NCBI GenBank assembly: GCA_963513935.1
Contig: OY740774.1
Coordinates: 28,477,949-28,541,948 of the forward strand
Source: Aphrophora alni
Lineage: Eukaryota > Arthropoda > Insecta > Hemiptera > Aphrophoridae
DNA: 64,000 bases
Reading direction: 5' to 3'
The stretch's first letter is position 1. Each line of letters opens with the position of its first letter. Positions 43,331 to 55,146 of the stretch are shown here, one piece after another. A program made the position numbers and the translations under genes. The notes under the pieces were generated by a model. It did no database searches. It saw nothing but the letters and a program-made list of their open reading frames with translations, and was not told where the DNA came from.

Positions 43331-46300
43331 CCCGCTCTTACTTCTCTGATCTGTCCTTTCATACAGTTCTTGTTGTCAAGAATTGTAGGAGTCATCTCCT
43401 CCCTTCCTCCTTCTCCACTTCATTCTTTCTCGTTACTCGGTCGTATTTCTTTCGTCTGTCCTTTCATAGAACTCTCCTCGTCAAGCATGGTAGGAGGCAG
43501 GTTCCTTTTCTCCTCCACATCATTATTTCTCGTTACTTGGTCGTACTTTACTTTCATCTGTCCTTTGATGCAACTCTCCTCGTCAAGCATGGTAGGAGGC
43601 AGGTTCCTCTTCTCCTCCACATCATTATTTCTCGTTACTTGGCGTACTTTACTTTCATCTGTCCTTTAATACAACTCTCCTCGTCAAGCATGGTAGGAGG
43701 CAGGTTCCTCTTCTCCTCCACATCATTATTTCTCGTTACTTGGTCGTACTTTACTTTCATCTGTCCTTTGATACAACTCTCCTCGTCAAGCATGGTAGGA
43801 GGCAGGTTCCTCTTCTCCTCCACATCATTATTTCTCGTTACTTGGTCGTACTTTACTTTCATCTGTCCTTTAATACAACTCTCCTCGTCAAGCATGGTAG
43901 GAGGCAGGTTCCTCTTCTCCTCCACATCATTATTTCTCGTTACTTGGTCGTACTTTACTTTCATCTGTCCTTTAATACAACTCTCCTCGTCAAGCATGGT
44001 AGGAGGCAGGTTCCTCTTCTCCTCCACATCATTATTTCTCGTTACTTGGTCGTACTTTACTTTCATCTGTCCTTTGATACAACTCTCCTCGTCAAGCATG
44101 GTAGGAGGCAGGTTCCTCTTCTCCTCCACATCATTATTTCTCGTTACTTGGTCGTACTTTACTTTCATCTGTCCTTTGATACAACTCTCCTCGTCAAGCA
44201 TGGTAGGAGGCAGGTTCCTCTTCTCCTCCACATCATTATTTCTCGTTACTTGGTCGTACTTTACTTTCATCGGTCCTTTGATACAACTCTCCTCGTCAAG
44301 CATGGTAGGAGGCAGGTTCCTCTTCTCCTCCACATCATTATTTCTCGTTACTTGGTCGTACTTTACTTTCATCTGTCCTTTAATACAACTCTCCTCGTCA
44401 AGCATGGTAGGAGGCAGGTTCCTCTTCTCCTCCACATCATTATTTCTCGTTACTTGGTCGTACTTTACTTTCATCTGTCCTTTAATACAACTCTCCTCGT
44501 CAAGCATGGTAGGAGGCAGGTTCCTCTTCTCCTCCACATCATTATTTCTCGTTACTTGGTCGTACTTTACTTTCATCTGTCCTTTGATACAACTCTCCTC
44601 GTCAAGCATGGTAGGAGGCAGGTTCCTCTTCTCCTCCACATCATTATTTCTCGTTACTTGGTCGTACTTTACTTTCATCTGTCCTTTGATACAACTCTCC
44701 TCGTCAAGCATGGTAGGAGGCAGGTTCCTCTTCTCCTCCACATCATTATTTCTCGTTACTTGGCGTACTTTACTTTCATCTGTCCTTTAATACAACTCTC
44801 CTCGTCAAGCATGGTAGGAGGCAGGTTCCTCTTCTCCTCCACATCATTATTTCTCGTTACTTGGTCGTACTTTACTTTCATCTGTCCTTTGATACAACTC
44901 TCCTCGTCAAGCATGGTAGGAGGCAGGTTCCTTTTCTCCTCCACATCATTATGTCTCGTTACTTGGTCGTACTTTACTTTCATCTGTCCTTTGTTACAAC
45001 TCTCCTCGTCAAGCATGGTAGGAGGCAGGTTCCTCTTCTCCTCCACATCATTATTTCTCGTTACTTGGTCGTACTTTACTTTCATCTGTCCTTTAATACA
45101 ACTCTCCTCGTCAAGCATGGTAGGAGGCAGGTTCCTCTTCTCCTCCACATCATTATTTCTCGTTACTTGGTCGTACTTTACTTTCATCTGTCCTTTGATA
45201 CAACTCTCCTCGTCAAGCATGGTAGGAGGCAGGTTCCTCTTCTCCTCCACATCATTATTTCTCGTTACTTGGTCGTACTTTACTTTCATCTGTCCTTTGA
45301 TACAACTCTCCTCGTCAAGCATGGTAGGAGGCAGGTTCCTCTTCTCCTCCACATCATTATTTCTCGTAACTTGGTCGTACTTTACTTTCATCTGTCCTTT
45401 GATACAACTCTCCTCGTCAAGCATGGTAGGAGGCAGGTTCCTCTTCTCCTCCACATCATTATTTCTCGTTACTTGGTCGTACTTTACTTTCATCTGTCCT
45501 TTGATACAACTCTCCTTGTCAAGCATGGTAGGAGGCAGGTTCCTCTTCTCCTCCACATCATTATTTCTCGTTATTTGGTCGTACTTTACTTTCATCTGTC
45601 CTTAGATACAACTCTCCTTGTCAAGCATGGTAGGAGGCAGGTTCCTCTTCTCCTCCACATCATTATTTCTCGTTACTTGGTCGTACTTTACTTTCATCTG
45701 TCCTTTGATACAACTCTCCTCGTCAAGCATGGTAGGAGGCAGGTTCCTCTTCTCCTCCACATCATTATTTCTCGTTACTTGGTCGTACTTTACTTTCATC
45801 TGTCCTTTGATACAACTCTCCTCGTCAAGCATGGTAGGAGGCAGGTTCCTCTTCTCCTCCACATCATTATTTCTCGTTACTTGGTCGTACTTTACTTTCA
45901 TCTGTCCTTTGTTACAACTCTCCTCGTCAAGCATGGTAGGAGGCAGGTTCCTCTTCTCCTCCACATCATTATTTCTCGTTACTTGGTCGTACTTTACTTT
46001 CATCTGTCCTTAGATACAACTCTCCTTGTCAAGCATGGTAGGAGGCAGGTTCCTCTTCTCCTCCACATCATTATTTCTCGTTACTTGGTCGTACTTTACT
46101 TTCATCTGTCCTTTGATACAACTCTCCTCGTCAAGCATGGTAGGAGGCAGGTTCCTCTTCTCCTCCACATCATTATTTCTCGTTACTTGGTCGTACTTTA
46201 CTTTCATCTGTCCTTTAATACAACTCTCCTCGTCAAGCATGGTAGGAGGCAGGTTCCTCTTCTCCTCCACATCATTATTTCTCGTTACTTGGTCGTACTT

Positions 46301-49300
46301 TACTTTCATCTGTCCTTTGTTACAACTCTCCTCGTCAAGCATGGTAGGAGGCTGGTTCCTCTTCTCCTCCACATCATTATTTCTCGTTACTTGGTCGTAC
46401 TTTACTTTCATCTGTCCTTTGATACAACTCTCCTCGTCAAGCATGGTAGAAGGCAGGTTCCTCTTCTCCTCCACATCATTATTTCTCGTTACTTGGTCGT
46501 ACTTTACTTTCATCTGTCCTTTGATACAATTCTCCTCGTCAAGCATGGTAGGAGGCAGGTTCCTCTTCTCCTCCACATCATTATTTCTCGTTACTTGGTC
46601 GTACTTTACTTTCATCTGTCCTTTAATACAACTCTCCTCGTCAAGCATGGTAGGAGGCAGGTTCCTCTTCTCCTCCACATCATTATTTCTCGTTACTTGG
46701 TCGTACTTTACTTTCATCTGTCCTTTGATACAACTCTCCTCGTCAAGCATGGTAGGAGGCAGGTTCCTCTTCTCCTCCACATCATTATTTCTCGTTACTT
46801 GGTCGTACTTTACTTTCATCTGTCCTTTGATACAACTCTCCTCGTCAAGCATGGTAGGAGGCAGGTTCCTCTTCTCCTCCACATCATTATTTCTCGTTAC
46901 TTGGTCGTACTTTACTTTCATCTGTCCTTTGATACAACTCTCCTCGTCAAGCATGGTAGGAGGCAGGTTCCTCTTCTCCTCCACATCATTATTTCTCGTT
47001 ATTTGGTCGTACTTTACTTTCATCTGTCCTTAAATACAACTCTCCTCGTCAAGCATGGTAGGAGGCAGGTTCCTCTTCTCCTCCACATCATTATTTCTCG
47101 TTACTTGGTCGTACTTTACTTTCATCTGTCCTTTGATACAACTCTCCTCGTCAAACATGGTAGGAGGCAGGTTCCTCTTCTCCTCCACATCATTATTTCT
47201 CGTTACTTGGTCGTACTTTACTTTCATCTGTCCTTTGATACAACTCTCCTCGTCAAACATGGTAGGAGGCAGGTTCCTCTTCTCCTCCACATCATTATTT
47301 CTCGTTACTTGGTCGTACTTTACTTTCATCTGTCCTTTGATACAACTCTCCTTGTCAAACATGGTAGGAGGCAGGTTCCTCTTCTCCTCCACATCATTAT
47401 TTCTCGTTACTTGGTCGTACTTTACTTTCATCTGTCCTTTGATACAACTCTCCTCGTCAAGCATGGTAGGAGGCAGGTTCCTCTTCTCCTCCACATCATT
47501 ATTTCTCGTTATTTGGTCGTACTTTACTTTCATCTGTCCTTAAATACAACTCTCCTCGTCAAGCATGGTAGGAGGCAGGTTCCTCTTCTCCTCCACATCA
47601 TTATTTCTCGTTACTTGGTCGTACTTTACTTTCATCTGTCCTTTAATACAACTCTCCTCGTCAAGCATGGTAGGAGGCAGGTTCCTCTTCTCCTCCACAT
47701 CATTATTTCTCGTTACTTGGTCGTACTTTACTTTCATCTGTCCTTTGATACAACTCTCCTCGTCAAGCATGGTAGGAGGCAGGTTCCTCTTCTCCTCCAC
47801 ATCATTATTTCTCGTTACTTGGTCGTACTTTACTTTCATCTGTCCTTTGATACAACTCTCCTCGTCAAACATGGTAGGAGGCAGGTTCCTCTTCTCCTCC
47901 ACATCATTATTTCTCGTTACTTGGTCGTACTTTACTTTCATCTGTCCTTTGTTACAACTCTCCTCGTCAAGCATGGTAGGAGGCAGGTTCCTCTTCTCCT
48001 CCACATCATTATTTCTCGTTACTTGGTCGTACTTTACTTTCATCTGTCCTTTGATACAACTCTCCTCGTCAAGCATGGTAGGAGGCAGGTTCCTCTTCTC
48101 CTCCACATCATTATTTCTCGTTACTTGGTCGTACTTTACTTTCATCTGTCCTTTGATACAACTCTCCTCGTCAAGCATGGTAGGAGGCAGGTTCCTCTTC
48201 TCCTCCACATCATTATTTCTCGTTACTTGGTCGTACTTTACTTTCATCTGTCCTTTGTTACAACTCTCCTCGTCAAGCATGGTAGGAGGCAGGTTCCTCT
48301 TCTCCTCCACATCATTATTTCTCGTTACTTGGTCGTACTTTACTTTCATCTGTCCTTAGATACAACTCTCCTTGTCAAGCATGGTAGGAGGCAGGTTCCT
48401 CTTCTCCTCCACATCATTATTTCTCGTTACTTGGTCGTACTTTACTTTCATCTCTCCTTTGATACAACTCTCCTCGTCAAGCATGGTAGGAGGCAGGTTC
48501 CTCTTCTCCTCCACATCATTATTTCTCGTTACTTGGTCGTACTTTACTTTCATCTGTCCTTTGATACAACTCTCCTCGTCAAGCATGGTAGGAGGCAGGT
48601 TCCTCTTCTCCTCCACATCATTATTTCTCGTTACTTGGTCGTACTTTACTTTCATCTGTCCTTTGTTACAACTCTCCTCGTCAAGCATGGTAGGAGGCAG
48701 GTTCCTCTTCTCCTCCACATCATTATTTCTCGTTACTTGGTCGTACTTTACTTTCATCTGTCCTTTGATGCAACTCTCCTCGTCAAGCATGGTAGGAGGC
48801 AGGTTCCTCTTCTCCTCCACATCATTATTTCTCGTTACTTGGTCGTACTTTACTTTCATCTGTCCTTTGATACAACTCTCCTCGTCAAGCATGGTAGGAG
48901 GCAGGTTCCTCTTCTCCTCCACATCATTATTTCTCGTTACTTGGTCGTACTTTACTTTCATCTGTCCTTAGATACAACTCTCCTTGTCAAGCATGGTAGG
49001 AGGCAGGTTCCTCTTCTCCTCCACATCATTATTTCTCGTTATTTGGTCGTACTTTACTTTCATCTGTCCTTAAATACAACTCTCCTTGTCAAGCATGGTA
49101 GGAGGCAGGTTCCTCTTCTCCTCCACATCATTATTTCTCGTTACTTGGTCGTACTTTACTTTCATCTGTCCTTAGATACAACTCTCCTTGTCAAGCATGG
49201 TAGGAGGCAGGTTCCTCTTCTCCTCCACATCATTATTTCTCGTTATTTGGTCGTACTTTACTTTCATCTGTCCTTAAATACAACTCTCCTTGTCAAGCAT

Positions 49301-51690
49301 GGTAGGAGGCAGGTTCCTCTTCTCCTCCACATCATTATTTCTCGTTACTTGGTCGTACTTTACTTTCATCTGTCCTTTGATACAACTCTCCTCGTCAAGC
49401 ATGGTAGGAGGCAGGTTCCTCTTCTCCTCCACATCATTATTTCTCGTTATTTGGTCGTACTTTACTTTCATCTGTCCTTAAATACAACTCTCCTCGTCAA
49501 GCATGGTAGGAGGCAGGTTCCTCTTCTCCTCCACATCATTATTTCTCGTTACTTGGTCGTACTTTACTTTCATCTGTCCTTTGATACAACTCTCCTCGTC
49601 AAACATGGTAGGAGGCAGGTTCCTCTTCTCCTCCACATCATTATTTCTCGTTACTTGGTCGTACTTTACTTTCATCTGTCCTTTGATACAACTCTCCTCG
49701 TCAAACATGGTAGGAGGCAGGTTCCTCTTCTCCTCCACATCATTATTTCTCGTTACTTGGTCGTACTTTACTTTCATCTGTCCTTTGATACAACTCTCCT
49801 TGTCAAACATGGTAGGAGGCAGGTTCCTCTTCTCCTCCACATCATTATTTCTCGTTACTTGGTCGTACTTTACTTTCATCTGTCCTTTGATACAACTCTC
49901 CTCGTCAAGCATGGTAGGAGGCAGGTTCCTCTTCTCCTCCACATCATTATTTCTCGTTATTTGGTCGTACTTTACTTTCATCTGTCCTTAAATACAACTC
50001 TCCTCGTCAAGCATGGTAGGAGGCAGGTTCCTCTTCTCCTCCACATCATTATTTCTCGTTACTTGGTCGTACTTTACTTTCATCTGTCCTTTAATACAAC
50101 TCTCCTCGTCAAGCATGGTAGGAGGCAGGTTCCTCTTCTCCTCCACATCATTATTTCTCGTTACTTGGTCGTACTTTACTTTCATCTGTCCTTTGATACA
50201 ACTCTCCTCGTCAAGCATGGTAGGAGGCAGGTTCCTCTTCTCCTCCACATCATTATTTCTCGTTACTTGGTCGTACTTTACTTTCATCTGTCCTTTGATA
50301 CAACTCTCCTCGTCAAACATGGTAGGAGGCAGGTTCCTCTTCTCCTCCACATCATTATTTCTCGTTACTTGGTCGTACTTTACTTTCATCTGTCCTTTGT
50401 TACAACTCTCCTCGTCAAGCATGGTAGGAGGCAGGTTCCTCTTCTCCTCCACATCATTATTTCTCGTTACTTGGTCGTACTTTACTTTCATCTGTCCTTT
50501 GATACAACTCTCCTCGTCAAGCATGGTAGGAGGCAGGTTCCTCTTCTCCTCCACATCATTATTTCTCGTTATTTGGTCGTACTTTACTTTCATCTGTCCT
50601 TTGTTACAACTCTCCTCGTCAAGCATGGTAGGAGGCAGGTTCCTCTTCTCCTCCACATCATTATTTCTCGTTACTTGGTCGTACTTTACTTTCATCTGTC
50701 CTTTAATACAACTCTCCTCGTCAAGCATGGTAGGAGGCAGGTTCCTCTTCTCCTCCACATCATTATGTCTCGTTACTTGGTCGTACTTTACTTTCATCTG
50801 TCCTTTGATACAACTCTCCTCGTCAAGCATGGTAGGAGGCAGGTTCCTCTTCTCCTCCACATCATTATTTCTCGTTACTTGGTCGTACTTTACTTTCATC
50901 TGTCCTTTGATACAACTCTCCTCGTCAAGCATGGTAGGAGGCAGGTTCCTCTTCTCCTCCACATCATTATTTCTCGTTATTTGGTCGTACTTTACTTTCA
51001 TCTGTCCTTAAATACAACTCTCCTTGTCAAGCATGGTAGGAGGCAGGTTCCTCTTCTCCTCCACATCATTATTTCTCGTTACTTGGTCGTACTTTACTTT
51101 CATCTGTCCTTTGATACAACTCTCCTCGTCAAGCATGGTAGGAGGCAGGTTCCTCTTCTCCTCCACATCATTATTTCTCGTTATTTGGTCGTACTTTACT
51201 TTCATCTGTCCTTAAATACAACTCTCCTCGTCAAGCATGGTAGGAGGCAGGTTCCTCTTCTCCTCCACATCATTATTTCTCGTTACTTGGTCGTACTTTA
51301 CTTTCATCTGTCCTTTAATACAACTCTCCTCGTCAAGCATGGTAGGAGGCAGGTTCCTCTTCTCCTCCACATCATTATTTCTCGTTACTTGGTCGTACTT
51401 TACTTTCATCTGTCCTTTGATACAACTCTCCTTCGTCAAGCTTGGTAGGAGGCATGTTTTTCCACCCTCCCCGTCCACCTACTTCTTTCTCGTTACTTGG
51501 TCGTAGTCTACTTCTTTCATTTGTCCTTTCCAACAGCTGTATTTGTCAAGCATGGTAGGGGACAGGTTCATCCTTATCTACCCCTTCTTTTTTCTCGTTA
51601 TCCGGTCGTACTTTTTTCTTATGTTATTTTATAGCAGTTCGTCTTGTCAATCATGGTAGGAGGCACGTTTCTCCCCCCCACTCTATATAG
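43331..51690 (+). repeat. 102-bp satellite array, about 78 units
   Basis: The unit starts GGTCGTACTTTACTTTCATC, contains CTCGTCAAGCATGGTAGGAG and TTCCTCTTCTCCTCCACATC, and ends CTCGTTACTT. From 43439 to 51391 there are 78 consecutive units. Most differ by 0-4 substitutions; lengths are 102 bp except a 100-bp first unit and two 101-bp units with the same T deletion (43641 and 44762). Units at both edges are degenerate: one on the left from 43331, and about three on the right from 51425 to 51690. Recurring variants: TTTGATA, TTTAATA, TTTGTTA, TTAGATA or TTAAATA; CTCG or CTTG; CAAGC or CAAAC; TTACTTGG or TTATTTGG. Because 102 is divisible by 3, long frames run through it on both strands (for example 44861-51448 plus, 43635-44741 minus); I do not treat them as proteins. 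The plus strand is pyrimidine-rich. Confidence 0.97.
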
Positions 51691-52734
51691 TTTTCTTTTA
51701 TTGTAGGTCTATAAACAGTAACTATATTGGGTATACAAGAATGCTATTAAAATTTCCTAGGAGAGAGATCTATCTTTCATACAACCGCTAGTGAAACAGT
51801 AATCACGTAATTTACTGACCTTCAAAAAAGTTTTATACAAAATTAATATTCAAAAAGTTTGTCAATAACCTACTATTTAAGTAATAATACACCCAATGCT
51901 ATAGTCTGTTGTTTAAGCTTATCTACAATTCGTTAAGAACATAAAAATACCTATTATTTGTTATTGTGTACATATTGCCTATTGCTATTGTGTAATATTA
52001 CCTGAAAACGGGGTGATAACACTGACCATTGTACTGAAAGGTTCCTTGGAGACAAGGTTCAATGCGTGGAGCATTAAAACCAAGAGAGAATGAGAGCAAG
52101 TTGTTTAAAATCTATTGTCAGAGAGAATGTAGAGGCGGGGGAGATTCGATCACTTGTTGAGAGGATAAAGTGAGAGAGTCCATCACCTGACTCATATAGT
52201 AATGAATCAATCTTACCGAGTGGCAATGCTGTTTGATTGTGCGTCGTAAAATCACTGATTTTCTTGATGTTTCTGTGAACTTCGTTTATTAGAGATAGAG
52301 AACAGATTTCCTTTTAGGTTAAACGTCTTTTTTAACGTAAATACAATCGTTAATAATTTTAATAACAAACAAACCAGTAGTTATTCCCCATTTATGGTTT
52401 TGTAATATAAACTAAAAAACTTGCTATTATTTATTTAAGACCAAGTTTTAGGTTAAAATTCAGTTTCATTAGCGATATCACTATAATTTATTCTCTTGGT
52501 TGATAATTTTAATAACAATTTTTCATCAAAGAAAAAGTAAAAGAGACCAAACTTATTTATTTATTTTTTTAATTATGAAAAACACAATTTTAAATATTTC
52601 CTTTAAAAACTTCATGGAGCCATCATGGTACTTGCCCACCCCATCATGTTATTTAATACAAGGATATGAATTATTTTGGTAGATCAAAACAATTGCTACG
52701 CAGATTTTCTAAATTTTTAATTCTTGACGTCGCG
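51691..52734. other. AT-rich sequence, nothing recognised
   Basis: A slightly GC-richer purine-rich stretch lies at 52075-52190. No frame or motif was recognised. Confidence 0.4.
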
Positions 52735-53305
52735 TCGGTTTGGCTCTAACAGGTTTTATAGAAATGTATTAGCTTCGCTGGTGTCAATGTCTCGGCTCTT
52801 ATGGACTTGAAAACCTACATATCTGAAGGAACATCTACTCGCTACGCTCGTCATGGTGACTTGGCCTCGAATCTCGCAACTAAACGAATATCACATTTTC
52901 TAAAAAAGATCAGGAATAGAAATTACATTATTGACAATAACGTCGTTATATGTTATGTTGCTACCCTGATTTAAAGAATTTAAATCTGTCAATTTTTATC
53001 TAATTTAGTATTCAATAACACACGAGATGTGAAAAAATAATTGTTAAAAATGGCCACTATTTTGACATTTAAATATTTATATTTTTTTATTTTCAATTGG
53101 GTTCTATATGAGTGCACGCTATAGTCCTCTGTACCGATCCTATCTTAATTTTTGTTGCGGCTGTCGTGCTTACGTAGTCAATTATGAAAATTACGACCGT
53201 CGAATGGGACGCCGCAACAATTCTATTTTTCGGTTCCCTGAGCCTATGAAACGTTCAAGATCAATCTAAAAACAGAGTTAGAATTTTTTTAAGGATTACT
53301 AAACT

Positions 53306-53319
53306 TACCTTTTATACTT
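53306..53319 (+). repeat. Target-site duplication, left copy
   Basis: TACCTTTTATACTT, identical to 53989-54002, flanking the I-type LINE insertion. Confidence 0.85.
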
Positions 53320-53988
53320 GATGCTTCACGAGTGCCATCAGGCCCTAAACCAGCTGGCGGACAAGAATAAAGTTGAACTTGTCTGGGTGCCAGGGCATGA
53401 GGGAATAGCAGGCAACGAGGAAGCAGATCAGCAAGCTAAACTTGGTTCATCTAAACCCTTTACAGGGCCATTTCCTATGTATGGATTTGGCCCTAGGGAT
53501 TACCAGGAGGTTATTACCAACTGGGCCAACAAAGTAACCAACAGAACCTGGAATACATTGCCGGGTCTTATACATTCCAAGAAGTTCCTTAGCCCTAATA
53601 AAAAGAGAGGGAAGAAGGTGCTAAACCTAAGCAGAAGAGAGCTAAAACTCCTCTGTGGTATACTAACAGGACATATTCATTGCAGGTATCACTTAAGTAA
53701 GATGGGCCTGGTGGACGATGATATTGCAGGTACTGTGGTGAAGAGGTGGAACGCATGGAACACATCATCATGGAGTGCACCGCCTTATGCCAAAAAGACA
53801 TACATTTCTAGAATTTATCTTCATTTCGGAAGAAGACTTACTAAACCTCCCGACCAGGGGTCTGATCAATTTTGTCAAAGACATAGATCTCTCCTGAGTC
53901 CAACAAGAGGGGGGCACAAAAGATCTAACTAGGTCGCAGTGCAGGAGGTTTTTAAAACACTCTCCCCAGTCTTAATAATAAATAATAA
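53320..53988 (+). pseudogene. 5'-truncated I-type LINE: RNase H and C-terminal end
   Basis: Coding starts within the RNase H domain. VELVWVPGHEGIAGNEEAD at about 53384-53428 holds the conserved His and terminal Asp of RNase H. The reading continues through TNRTWNTLPGLIHSKKF and LSRRELKLLCGILTGHIHCR. A frameshift near 53720 moves to another frame, where CRYCGEEVERMEHIIMEC forms a CX2CX8HX4C zinc box (53725-53778). After further disruption the tail LPTRGLINFVKDIDLS ends at TGA 53895-53897. A 90-bp 3' UTR ends in a TAA-repeat tail (53971-53988), typical of I-type LINEs. The 14-bp target-site duplication on both sides shows insertion by target-primed reverse transcription into an existing family L repeat. 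RT and endonuclease are missing through 5' truncation. Confidence 0.9.
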
Positions 53989-54002
53989 TACCTTTTATAC
54001 TT
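53989..54002 (+). repeat. Target-site duplication, right copy
   Basis: TACCTTTTATACTT directly after the TAA-repeat tail of the LINE; it continues into the interrupted SINE. Confidence 0.85.
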
Positions 54003-54030
54003 CGTATACTGGGCAAGTAAAAATGAGATA

Positions 54031-54809
54031 AAAGTTCAAATATCACTCCATTTCTCTCACATCCTTAAACTAAACCAAAGTTAAACCTATTCGTCGCCCT
54101 AGGTTGTTTTTTATTTTATTTTTGTTTTGTTTTGGGAATGGATGAGTGATAAAGTGTGTGTATAATGTTTTTCCACTGTTTTAAACTCTATAGCCTACAA
54201 ACAATTTTACATTTAAATTAAAACTTTTACTACTAAGAACAATATCGTTTATATAAACGTCATTGTACAGTTTAAACAAAAACTCATCTAAATTAACTGT
54301 TATAGAAGTAAAAACTAATTTCAAATAAAAATTCCCAACTGAAAACATTCAATCTTTGATCCTGAAATGAATCGTTTTCTCGTTTTAAATCTGCTCCAGT
54401 TTTTTTGAATGTGTTTGTTGTCTCCTCCGCCATTAATCTCACAGACAGTTGCTTTTGTCATTTATTTTTGTATATAACGACACTTCAAAACCTGGTCATT
54501 TTTCATCGCACCTTTTTTCATACACTTCCTGCGAGCTTCGAGTGTTGAAGTTGTTGATTAAGGATGTGAAGCGATCTTTTGGAAGTTGATCGATTTTCAA
54601 AACATACTCTGAAGTTTAAAGAGTCTGTCACTGATGTCTTCTTCCGATGTTTGAGATGTAATACTTTAAATATATTAGTATGAAATATCTATCGTTATAT
54701 AATACGTTCCAGATAACGTGTTCACAATAAAAAATAATTTTAAAATATAAGATCTTTTTTATTTTCCAATTAAACTGTAAGATGCAAAAAAATCAATATC
54801 GTAATTTCG
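54031..54809. other. AT-rich sequence, nothing recognised
   Basis: No supported feature. Confidence 0.4.
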
Positions 54810-54926
54810 TTGTTTTACCAGTCACTAACAAAATTTAGACGAATTTTAAAATGTTGTCTGTCCACCGTCTATAGTAGTTTTCGTCATACTGCTTCAAAAA
54901 CAGCTGTTTTCAATACATGTGTTAAG

Positions 54927-55067
54927 ATGGTAAAGTTGTTCGTTTTAGTCCTAGGACCCAAAACCACCAGCTGTGGTCGAGGTCATCAGCTGTTACTTCG
55001 TTTATACGAATTAATTAACGATTGTAAAGCATCTATAAAATCAACCAATACTCTTGATTGTAAATAA
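54927..55067 (+). CDS. Possible short ORF upstream of the 55.15-kb exon
   Basis: ATG 54927 opens MVKLFVLVLGPKTTSCGRGH, then QLLLRLYELINDCKASIKST, and stops at TAA 55065. The hydrophobic start could act as a signal sequence. The frame is also open upstream to 54810. No donor site linking it to the exon at 55147 is convincing. CAGCTGT occurs four times within 200 bp here. Very uncertain. Confidence 0.15.
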   Translation: MVKLFVLVLGPKTTSCGRGHQLLLRLYELINDCKASIKSTNTLDCK

Positions 55068-55146
55068 CCGTTAAAACAGCTGTTACCATCGATTTGAAGG
55101 TAAATTAATTATAACATTTAAAATTGTTTTCTTATATTACTTGCAG

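Larger units (their letters stand above)
52735..54030 (-). mobile_element. Long SINE-like repeat (family L) split by a LINE
   Basis: Matches the copy at 30585-31115 in the same orientation: TTAGCTTCGCTGGTGTCAAT, CTACTCGCTACGCTCGTCAT, GCTGTCGTGCTTACGTAGTC, ACGACCGTCG and GAGCCTATGAAACGTTCAAG. The terminal CCTTTTATACTTCGTATACT, then GGGCAAGTAAAAA, appears only after 53991, because the LINE at 53320-53988 interrupts it. Confidence 0.7.

Noticed and set aside
43635..44741. A hydrophilic 34-residue repeat protein on the minus strand of the array (MKVKYDQVTRNNDVEEKRNL units)
   Set aside because: The frame is broken by TAA or TAG roughly every few to ten units, and the Met at each restart comes from the repeat itself.
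44861..51448. A 2195-codon frame that could be read as a giant repetitive membrane protein
   Set aside because: It is a by-product of a 102-bp repeat whose length is divisible by three. Several other frames on both strands are open too, variants are not clearly silent, and no start, splice or polyadenylation context supports it.
43331..51690. CRISPR-like array
   Set aside because: Units are contiguous and nearly identical with no unique spacers, and the genome is animal-like.
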